Both the position numbers and the translations under genes were made by a program. This document shows positions 36,601 to 48,600 of a stretch of DNA of 64,000 nucleotides, in pieces. The DNA is from Undaria pinnatifida (lineage: Eukaryota; Sar; Phaeophyceae; Laminariales; Alariaceae): positions 13,478,214-13,542,213 of the forward strand of contig JABAKD010000011.1 in NCBI GenBank assembly GCA_012845835.1, read 5' to 3'. The notes under the pieces are model-generated. The model did no database searches and was not told the origin of the DNA. It was given only the letters and a program-made list of their open reading frames with translations. Within the stretch, counting starts at the first letter, position 1. Each line of letters starts with the position of its first letter.

Positions 36601-39600
36601 GGCCGACCCCTTAACCCCAAAATGGTTGGGACCCAAATGGTTGGGATGCCACATTTTGTTTTTTGCAACACCGGCGATGGTTTTTATTTTTCATACCCAG
36701 GCCATGGGTGTGTTCATCCGGTTGTGCTTTCGGTTCACCCAAAATCAGTTTTTGGGTCTGATGTGCGGTATAGAGCTCTTCACACGAAGAGCCCCGGAAA
36801 GAAAAAAAAAAAAGTTGTGACACCTCTACCGTAGCATGCGTCGACTTGGAGTACGCGGCAGCACTTAATAATTAATAGTTTCGCAGTCAAGAACTCAAGG
36901 CTCGACGTTTAGACGGCAACAAGAGCATGGCCTATTTTTTACGGAAAATAGTGTACGACACACCCTGCCTTACACAAGAAAGAAGAGTTTCTTAAGCTTG
37001 TAGACCCGGAGACAGATCGGTCATGGTCTATTTCACCCAGCCTTACACAAGAAAGAGGAGTTTCTTATGCTTGTAGACCCGGAGACGGATCGGTCATGGT
37101 CTATTTCACTCAACCATGTACGTCGCCGGTAACGCTTGTCAAGTGTCGAAGGCACTCTGCCACGCGAGCTCCCACGCTCCCCTCAGCGCCACAGTTCACA
37201 GGTGAAATTTCGTGCCAGAAGTTTTTTTATTTGACAGCGCCAAAAACTAAAGACCCAACGTACAGAAGTTGAAGAACGTAAAAAGCATAGTCTATAATGT
37301 TGCGCAAAGTCCTTGCGACAGCTTAGCTGCCTCGCCTCGTTTCCTACGTATACCATGCTTGGGCTCTACCAGAAGGCGAAAGATCTGTATCCAACCGAGA
37401 TATTAGGTAACATGATTATAGTTCGTAGTGCCGTACAAGAACAAGCAGACACAGAAAAAAAAATGGTTGATGCAGTTGGATCTTTTAATCTTGACCTGGA
37501 CGACAACCTTCGAGACGGTGCAAGGGTACGGCAGCTACCGGGAACGCCATCATCCGGGGCACTGTGGGAGCAGTGGCTGTGGTCTATATCCCTCGTCTCC
37601 CTCCCCCCCCACCTCACATGCAACGCTTACTGGCTCAGTGATGTTGGTTAATCCATCTCATCAACCCCCTGCCTCGCATGTTGACTGCTAGCTAGCTCTC
37701 ACTAAGTGGCGGTTATGGTGTAAGCATACAAGGAAAAACAGTAAAAACATACAAGGTTTCTGCGCCGACGCGCATGGCTTAGTGAACGCACTTCTAAGAA
37801 CATCGGACAACAGAAGGGTCCGTCGAAGCGAATTTGTTGTTCGGTCGTTATAATCAGGGTTCAGGTCGGGACGGGTTTTATTGTCGGGTCACAACGGGAT
37901 GGGAATGCAATGTGTCGGGATACTTTGGCCGGGTTACCGGGACTAAGTTTTTGGCCGGTACCGCCTTCGCGGTATCCGGGACAATCGAAATATGCTGGTA
38001 CATTTTCGCCGGGAACGCAACAGGCCGGGACCGCCTTCGGCGGTACCCTGTACAGCAAAATGTGCCGGTACTTTTCCGCCGGGAATGCAATATGCCGGAA
38101 ATTGATGCGAATGAAGTAAACCAGTTATTACTAGCTAGCCTATCCGGTAGAACGATTGGCTTCGCCAGGTCATCAGAGGGGGACGGTTGTACCCGAACCA
38201 GGCACAGACACCTCGGCCGACGCCGCCCCTGCACTACTGTCAGCACTGGGGTTCCCATCCGAAGCGCTCATTGTTCTGCTGGACCGCGCACGCTAGGAGG
38301 TGTGGGCAAGTTGGCTGGTGTTGGTCTGCACGGCTGCCGGCCACCCAATAAAAAATGGTTCTGACGAAGAGGAACCCGCCCCGAACCAAAAAATAAAAAT
38401 AAAACAAATGGACCTCACAGCACCGAAAAAAAAAAACTTCTGCAGAATGAAAAAAAAACACTCGAAAGAAAAAAAAAAAACTGTTTGGAAGGAAACGAAC
38501 CCCGCACTTAGATCTTAAAGAAGTCCATATCATCTCCCAGACCACTCGGCCAGTGAAGAAGTGCACGAAATCCCGGCAATCCATTATACCGATACTTTTT
38601 TGCCGGGATTTCAATATGCCGGTACTTTTTGTGCGGTATCCGGTACTCTAAAATGAACCGGTACTTTTTTGTCGGGATTGCAATATGCCGGTACCCTTTG
38701 GGCGGTAACCGGGACTCGAAAACCACGTGGGTTCATCCGGGCCCTAGTGCCATTTGTCGGGAAATTTTTAACGGTTACCGGGACTGCGTTTTTTGCCGGT
38801 ACCGCCTTCGGCGGAATCCGGGACCACCTAAATATACCGGGATATGCCGGTATCCCGGATCCCGCCTACTAGGGTGGGATTTTGACGCCGGGATTTATCC
38901 CGACCTGAACCCTGGTTATAATGCAGTAGCCCCCATTTCGTACCTGGTACCTACACCTGCGTACGTAACAGGGCTGGCGGCTGACGCCGGAACGCAACAT
39001 TGAACAATATGCGATGTCCGCACCCATTCTACAGCAGCATTTTTAACGTAGTTACTTACCATCCGGCAATATAAAAAAGATAAATACTGCAAACTAAGAC
39101 TGCTACGCACAACAAAAACATAAAAAACGTGTTCGTACGACAACGAAAACGTGGCTACTTCAGAAAGCGCGCCGCTCGGATTCCAAGCTCAATATTTATT
39201 ATGTATGTTATACAGTACTTCTCGATATGCCCCAAAACTGCCCGACAAAGCATGCTGCAATGATAGGTTTAGACGTCTCGTCTCAACTATAAATTTACGC
39301 AAACGCACTTATTTTTATTGATAAGATACATTAGAAGTTACTCGACTGCCGGGTCTCGCTTTATTTTTTACTTGAAGATTTTGTAATGACCGAACGAATG
39401 AAACGTAATATCAGTAGAGTCACCCGACGGTACAGGTACTCGTTCTTCCTTTTCTTTCTTCTTACTAAGACGCAGTTCCTTCATTTCCCCGGATTTGTAC
39501 ATTGGTAGGGTTTCCCTGGGCGACATGCAGTGCAGTCGGTTTCAGATGCGAGTCTTGAAACGTATGTACCAGTACGGGCCTTGCACGTACTACGCAGTAG

Positions 39601-42600
39601 GCTGACTTCCGATGCCATTTGTTGATATATTTGGTGGATGCATTAATTGCTTCAGTCATGACATTTGTATGCGTGTACCACTTTTGGTTTTTTGCTTTGT
39701 GTTTTCCCTAGGGTATTGTTCCACTCCAGAATAACTGGAGCCTGCCCTGCATTTTTTGGCGGATGCATTTGAATTGCTTTTTAGCGATGACGTATGCGTG
39801 TATCACCTTTGTCTTTCGTTTGTGCTTTCCCTGGGGTATTCTTGCACCCAAGAGTGACCGGAGTCTATCCAATGACTACGGACTTGATGATCATGCGAGT
39901 TAATGTCAGAACCACAACAACGTGAATCGACACGCACATGGGATTTCTCAACGACAACATCTCGCATTCCAACACGGCTGCCCGGTGCTGCGTATCACCA
40001 TTTTTAGGAGTCCTACTATAGTGTTTGTAAACAGTTTTTGACAAGACGCGAATTACACGAAAATTCGGTACGTTGCATTGAAAGCTGGAACGGTTCGTGA
40101 CTCCCGCCCTACCGTTACGGTTTACGATTCGCAGCTGATGTTAGACTTAAGGCGAGTTTCTAGTCTTGACGGCACCCAAACGTAGGGACGCCCTTTGAGT
40201 TGCGTGAAGCGCCCGCCGCACACCAACACACACAGAGTCATCCCTCTATAGTGCGGTAGGGGTTGCAGTTGTTGGGCCAAGTGTTTTTTTCTGACCTCTA
40301 TAGTGTGGTTGAGCTCCTCAAGTGTGAAGTGTGGAACTATTGACTATTAGTAGTAGTGGCATATTTTTACTGCTGTCACATTTCGCCGACGCTTTGACTC
40401 GTATATATTATAGTTTGGATCGATGAGGCCTCTCTGCTGCGGCATGAGATCACACCCATAATTGTTGCCCCTTTGCCCTTCTCTCAAGGCGCAGTATATT
40501 TGCCTCTTGCTAGCATCATTCCTTCGGTTTTCTTGTCGTCCTTATGATACTGCGGTATTATATAACTCTGTTACCGATCATTTCATTCAAGTATTGGGTT
40601 GGATGAGGCTTCCTGCTCCCGCAGAAGGTCCTCACCTGTGGATACACCACCCGCGCTGAGGGTGCCTTCGGTCGAAGTGCCCTCAGCGCAGCAGTATTTC
40701 CTAAGGGAAACGAACACAACTGTTAAAATAATACCCAGTGTAGGGTGGGTGGGATGGTCTTGACTTTTTCCGCTCCTCGCTGGTATCTCGTCGAGGATTT
40801 CGGGGACTATAACACGAGTGAGCTCGCTTCACAGACAGTCCTAGTAATTGGTAGCAAACATGTGGTTCCAACTTTTGTGCCAACCGTGGGAACCTGAAGT
40901 TGGTTGACGATATTGCGCGAGAACGCTTCACCCCCGCCACGGCGGCGGAGGCTGTGAACGATCAAGGCTACGGTAGGCAGGTACCCCCGATTTTTCACTA
41001 GCGGTTTGAGCTTTTCATTACTCGCGCGGGTGACTTTGTACCTCATTGACAAAAAAAACACGTTCGGCGATTTTATTGGTGCATCGTAGCTAACTATCCC
41101 TTTTCATATAAATATCGGTGCATCATAGCTTGCCATCCCTTTTCGTATAAATATCGAGAGTTATCAATATTTTAACGGCAGACCAAGGCTTCGGCAGGGG
41201 AGGTTGTCTCGTTTTTCACCACCGAGCTTGAGCCACTCGCGCGAGTGACTCGGTACCTCGCTGAAAAATATGTACAACTAGGCGATTGTTTTGGCGCAAG
41301 TGCAGGTGAGGTGGGCTCGCAGCCACAGCTGAGATGGGCATGATATTTCAAGTGGGCTCTGTTTTCCCTAACCTCTTCCTACTCTCTCCAGCTGCTGTAC
41401 GGGGGCCGACGATGTGTGTGAGATCGTCTTGCTTTTTCCGTACAGCTATCAGGCTTTTCTCCTACCCAGGGGACGGCCTTCTTCCGTCCCCGGGTTTTGC
41501 TCCAAGATTTATAAGTACATTTGTTTTAGTATGGACTAGCGCATAGAAATGCCGGTCGGGTAGCGTGGACGAATGTCTTCGAAGTCATGTTTCGGGTGAT
41601 GTTGATGATGATATTGAGCTCCTCCTGTCAGGAGCTCAGAAATATTTCTCAGAATCTTCTGCACCCCTAGCGTGGGATGGCTACATAGTTGACTTCTCGA
41701 GGGCTGCAGACATCTTGCTTGCGCGAGCTATGATACTGCTATAGCGGCAGCCACGCTGTCTTACCTGTCAACGCGCATAAATTGGACCACAGCTGCGAAT
41801 ATTGTGGCGCGCAAAAGTCCTGGCGACGGCTTACCTGCTCCCCCGCGCTTCCGATGACCCGGACGACAACCTTCGAGACGGTGCAAGGGTACGGCATGCC
41901 GCACCCCAAGTCGATGTAGAGGTCGAATCCGTCTCCCTTCAGGAACGGCTGCCTGCTAGCCTGATCTCACGTCACGCGAGAAAACCGACAAACGTGTAAG
42001 GCAAAACGACCGGAACGCCAGATACATGCGCCTACGGGAGAGACAGCATAGCGTCGTTGGAGGCGTGACGTAGCTGGAGGATAAAAACGTGTGGAGATGC
42101 AGGTCTTTGGGCCTAACGCGTGTGAACAATCCGAAGGCTTACTGTAGGTAGGGTTAGCTGTGCAGGTGTAGGGGTGGCCCTTTTGGGGCTTGATTGTATC
42201 TCGATTATAGTATAGACATCTTGATTCAAGTACAGCGACCAAAATAACGACCATTTGCTTCCGATAAAATTCAAGCGTCTACGAGTAGCGTGAGCGCGCA
42301 GCAGCACGAACAGTAGGGGTCATACTGCACTCGTCCCGTAAGAGTCTTTGCATTTATTGCAAGTCCGGACACAATTTTTTTCATCTTCCAACCAGCGGTG
42401 GTGGTCGATGCCGAAATCGTCAATTTTCCCCTCTGGACCCCCGAGGGGCTGTAAGTTTGAACAAGATCCAGACGAAAGCTTCTCCGCACGCCCAAGCAGA
42501 ATTCTTAGTTGTTAGTTATATAGCACTATCCACTATAACACTCATGCCACGGTGACTACATAACTAAAAAAATATTACTTTGGAGCTCGTACCACCAATC

Positions 42601-45600
42601 TCGCCAGCATTAATCTCCGGGGACCTCCCCTCGCCGCCAGACAAGTGTCTAGGAATACACTGTCATAGCTATTCATAATATTCCCAAGCGCGTGTAATAT
42701 TAGTAGTTGTTCTGACGTTAAACTAATCGTCAAGACAGGCTCCGACAACTCCGGAGTGGAATCACACAGCCAATCAGGAAAGTTAACCAGCCTGGCCGTC
42801 CGTACGACCAACAGTTTCACCGTCTGTACGACCGATCGTTTCGCCATCTATACGAACGACCGTTTAACCGTCTGCATGATAGCTTCACAGTACGTACGAC
42901 CGCTTCATTGTCTGTACCAACGCCCGTTTCATTGTCAGCATAACCGATCGTTTGACCGTCCGCACGGCCGTTTCACAGTATATGCGACCATTTCATCGTC
43001 TGTACGACCGACCGTTGAACCGTCTCTACGATCGTTTCATCGCCTGTACGGCCAACCGTTTCACCGGCTGTAAGATACCACCCAACCACAGGAAAAAAAA
43101 AACGAGTGATTTAACAAAAAAATGAAAAAGCAAAACGCGAGATAACTATCACCGGGGGTGGTCCCGTAACTTCAAATACGGTACGGTATGCGGCTGATGG
43201 AAAGCGGTGAAACTTGCTTACCGTGCTCTCTCGCCGCTTGATGAGGCTTGCTTTCCTCGCCATGGTCTTCTGCGACGCAATCTGCGACTGCAGAGACTGA
43301 CGCCGCCGAGAAAAAAAAAAAAACAATGGATAAGGAAGAATTTTCGTGAAGTTGAAATGATTTTTTTTTTATTCCATGAAATACATTATGTCACGATTCG
43401 TGACGCACAACGAGGGGGACTTGTTTTCTGGTGAACGTGACATGAAAGCAGCTTACAAAATACCACGAGTCGTGTTTATGTTTCGTTTCGTCACAAATCG
43501 AGTTTTTTTTGCGCTCGTTACGAATGGCCCTTACTCTAGCGGCCCGGTTGTGCAAGAAAAGCATGATTAACCTCTCCGACATAATCATATAGTTTACTCT
43601 CTCTGTTACGATTTGGGCACTCGGTTAGGATGTTCCGGGTATAAGCTCGGTTTTGCTAGTACCGGTATGTGTCCTCGTTGCGGTCGGTGGTAGGCGAGTG
43701 ACGGGACCTGAACATACTCGATTATCGTGCGTATGGACGCACAAAAATACGCCAGCTTGTAAAAAGCGAGGATGGGTGCTTATCATCCCCGGGTTTTGTG
43801 GATCCTGACGCATGTTGCGGGTTATCACTTTGTATGAGGACAAGACGTCCTCACCGATAAGCTACTTCTGCGCCTTTCACCGACAACGCTTTCCGCCTCA
43901 TCCACGCTCTCTTCCAATGTCTGCGAGGTTTGTGAGGTCGCTTCTTCGAGAGAGTCTTCTTGACTGGCCTGACTTGGGCTCAGATCTTCCCCCGATTCGA
44001 CCGCCAATGACTCTCCCGCGGCCGAAATTTCCGCCTCTTCAGGTGCCGCGTCGTCGGTGTCGTTGTCGCCTGGTGTCATGCGTGTGTTTTTTGTAGTCGG
44101 CGGAAAACAGAGAAGGTGAATGAGGGGCGGATTTTTTCACGGGGAGTTTGATTATTCCCCAGACGAGCGATAGTGCGGGGAGGAGATTGATTATTGATGG
44201 CTGATTTCCGCTATTAAGGGAGACGATGCGAAGCTTTCCGCCTCTTGGGGTGCCGAGTCGTCGGCATCGTTGTCGCTCTCCCCTGGTCTCAGAATCAAAT
44301 AAGAATATTTCAATTCCACCCTCATGGCTGCTGTTTGCGTTTTTGCGATGTACGGCACTTACAGTAACGTTTGCTTGCTTAGTCGGCGAAAGGCGGAACA
44401 GGCGTATGTATGAAGGGAAGAAGTATTTCCTCTGAACGTGTTGATGGTTCTCCAGGCGAGGGATAGCAGGTAATAAAGCTGGGGCAACATCAATAAATTA
44501 GTTCGCACATTTTGAGGCAGACTAACTATACTGAGCGATTTTCATCTGCCTAAAGGTGCCGGGTCGTTGCCATCGTTGCCGCTCACCTGGTCTCATATGT
44601 CACACGTGTGTTTTGGATTAGTCGACGGGAAAGGCAAAGATAATGCATGCGGGGGGGGGACTTTTTCCCGGAAAGTGTGGTGATTCTCCAGGCGAGCGAG
44701 AGTGTGGGGGGGGGGTGAAAAAATACGAATCGACTGCCACCGCTAAGGGAGTCCCTACGGAGCTGCGTCGTCAGCATCGTTCATGCTCGCCTGGTCTCGG
44801 GGTCAATTCAGAACGTTTCTATTTTTCACCCTCAGGCTGCTGTTTTTGCGTCTTGGCGGTGTACCACCAAACAGTGGCGTGTTCTTGTTTGGTCGGCGGA
44901 AAGGCAGAGAAGGTTCATCCCACGGTGAGGTTGCGGAGAACTCTAAGAAGTTCTCTGAGCTCCTAAGGTGAAGGGCTCAATATATCACCCGAAACACATG
45001 ATTTCGGAGGCGTTCGTTCGCGTAAACCGACGGGCACTTCTACGATCTAGCCCAAAAAAATAGACTCGTAAAATTATTTTACCAACCTGAACTTCCACGC
45101 TTGAGGAGCTCAACCGCACGATAGAGGTCAGAAACGTTTCGCCCAAATAAGAAAAGCGCAACCCCTACCGCACTATAGAGGGGTGACTCAGAAGGCAACA
45201 CTATCAACAATATCAAAACGTGGTGTAACCACTACCCTCAGAAGGCTAAAATATCAAAAATATCAAAATTTGGTGCAACTACTACCCTCAGAAGGCAAAA
45301 ACATCAAAACCATGGTGCAACCACTACCCTCAAAAGGCAAAAATATCAAAATTTGGTGCAACTACTACCCTCAGAAGGCAAAAATATCAAAATTCGGTGC
45401 AACTACTACCCTACGCTCAGAAGGCAACAATATCAAAACCATGGTGCAACTACTAGCCTCAGAAAGCAAAAATATCAAAAATTGGTGCAACTACTACCCT
45501 TAGACGGCAAAAATATCAAAATGTGGTGTAACTACTACCCTCAGAAGGCTAAAATATCAAAATTTGGTGCAACTACTACCCTCAGAAGGCTAAAATATCA

Positions 45601-48600
45601 AAATTTGGTGCAACTACTACCCTCAGGAGGCAAAAATATCAAAATCATGGCGCAACTACTACCCTCAGAAGGCAAAAATATCAAAACCATGGCGCAACTA
45701 CTACCCTCAGAGGGCAAAAATATCAAAATGTGGTGCAACTAATACCCTCAGAAGGCAAAAATATCAAAATTCGGTGCAACTACTACCCTCAGAAGGAAAA
45801 ATATCTAAATTTGGTGCAACTACTACCCTCACAAAGCAAAATTATCAAAATTTGGTGCAACTACTACCCTCAGAAGGAAAAAATATCAAAAATATGGTGC
45901 GACAACTTGCACCATATTTCTTTTGATACTATTGCCTTCTGAGGGTGGTGGCTTGATAAAATTTTGATATTATGCCTCACCAACATTTGGATATTTCTGC
46001 CTTCTGAGGGTAGTGGCTTGATGAAATTTTGATATTATGCCTCGCCGACATTTTGAAATTTTTGCCTTCTGCGGGTAAGGTAGTAGTTGCACCACATTTT
46101 GATGCATTTGCCTTCCGAGGGTAGGGTAGGAGTTGCACCATAGTTTTGATGTTTCTGCCTTCTGAGGGAGGAGGCTTGAAAAAAACTCTATACATCACCC
46201 CCCAAAAGTGACTTATTAATAGCATAGACTAAACTGAAAGTGCAACTCAATGAACGTTCATTCATTCCCATGGCCTAGGCATACAAATCCTTCATATTGC
46301 GTAACAAAAATGACGAAATTCCGACAATTTTGGATTAATCTCCCCCCCCCCATCTCCCCCCCCCCATCTCCCCCCCCCATCTCCCCCCCCATCGACTAAG
46401 GCCAGCAACAAATGAGCACGCCCCCTCCCCCTCCCGACGTCATTCGGAAACGAAATAAAGAAAGGCCTGAAAAGGGCTGCCTCTCTATCTCGTAGCACGC
46501 AGCTTCTTTTTTTTTTTTTTTTTTTTTTTTCTTTTTTTATCCTCCGGCGGATGGGGAAAAATAAAGCTTTAGCTCACCAAGCTTTCTGAAAAAAAAAAGC
46601 CCTTTTGGGGTTGAGGTATCGAATATTTTGTCAAGCCATCATATCACCCTCAGAGGGCAGAAGAAACAACAATGGTTGATTCACCTCTATCGTATCAACA
46701 GTAGCAAGTGTCCCATCCCCGCCCTGATTCCGAGCAGTTTGTCCCCAAACACGTGGGAGCAGTTTTGACGGGGTGAACGCAAGAAGCGCGGCGAAAGGGC
46801 GATGCCCCCCCCCCCCCTGGGTACCAACTAGATATACGGGGGGTTGAGGGAAGATATTGGAATGAAAACGTGTCTGCACGGCCCAATGGACTACGCGAAA
46901 AAGCTGTAACTGCGATTTCGTGTAAAAAAAAGCTGAAACTGCTATTTCGTGTAGGGGACCTGGACCTACCAGAAAGAAGAAAGAGATAATATACCAGTAG
47001 TCGGGAGGAGGAGGACGTGGCTACAAATATGTGCCCGTGCGGCACAACAATAGAGAGTAGAACTCACATGGTAGGAGAATGTGAAACATACAAGGAAGAA
47101 CAGGATAAGTTAGAGGAGGAGATGAGGAAATTGGACGTATGTGACATGGAAGAGTTTGGTAGACCATAGAGTAGCGATAAAACGATCGCTATCCTGGGAG
47201 GTAGATGGTGGCCGCAGACGGCAAAACAGGACGGGGATAGGATGTACAAACAGTTTCTACGCAGTGTATGGAATAAGCGTAATGAGCACCCAAATGTTGG
47301 AGGTGTATCTTTTAGAAGTAGGAACGCTGCTCCGTCTCGAAAGGGATGCGCGGTCAATGGTAAAATGACTAAGGCAAGCAACACATGAGTACGCCCCCCC
47401 TCCGTAGGTACCAACTTTGGTTTCCCCCAGCCCACGACATGTTCATACCCGCTTTGGTCATTGGCTTGACGGGGTCGTCCTTAAGTGACGCCGGCTCGTC
47501 GGCCTGTGCCTGAGGCGAGGAAAGTTCCGCTGCTTTTGATGACCCCGACCTGTCGGTTTTTAGAAGCGCAAGGACAAACAGGATGTAAACATCACGAGTC
47601 GAGACGGAAAGAGGGGGGGGGAGGGGGTGATTAGGGAAGAGATTAGGGTTGGGCACTGAGTCATCCCACGCTAGGGTTACAGCAGATTCTAAGAAATTTC
47701 TGAGATACCAGCGTGAACAGCTCGATATCATCATCATCATCTATCATCATCCATCATCATCCATCATCATCATCACCCATCATCATCATCATCATCATCA
47801 CCCATCATCATCCATCATCATCGTCCATCGTCATCCATCATCATCCATCATCATCACCCTCCATCATCATCATCATCCATCATCCATCATCCATCATCCA
47901 TCATCCATCATCATCATCCATCATCATCCATAATCATCATCCATCATCATCCATCATCATCCATCATCACCCGAACCATGACTTCGAAGACATTCGTTTG
48001 CGCAGCCCGACCAGCATTCCTATGATGTAGCCCTTATTGCGATACACATCTATCATTATTGTAATAACAGATAGTTCCACGTTTGAGGACCTCAACCCCT
48101 TCAAAACAAACGTAACATTTCGCCAAAAAACAACTACCCCAACCACGGGCAAGATAACCATCATAACCATCATAATCATCATAAACACCACAATCATCAT
48201 AATCAACTTAATCATCATAATCATCATAATTCATGGCCCTACCAGGTAAACCTTTAGACCATAGCCAGGGGAGGTGGGGGGGGGGGGTGTAAACTTATCA
48301 TGCATGGCCGTAGTCAACATGAGCATAGTGGTATGACCCTCGCATCCATACACTGCCGAGACGGAGCAAATCGGGTTTCCACCGACCGGGCAGGGCGTTG
48401 TCATAGGCGGCGTGGAAGTAACCGCGCTTGGCCTAACTCTGCGGGACTTGGATAAGTTTCCCCACAGTAATTCAACGTATCTTTACCCCAAACCTTGTGC
48501 GCAATCCAGTTCTCAATAGGTCAACACTTGTGGGGGCCATGTAAAGCGACCAAACGCAGTATCAGCGCGTTATTATCATGGTGTGATCATGCAGCACACG

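Noticed and set aside
45183-45942. Long plus-strand ORFs with YYPQKAKISKFGATT-type repeats
   Set aside because: They are frames through a 41-bp minisatellite; the unit lacks stops in some frames.
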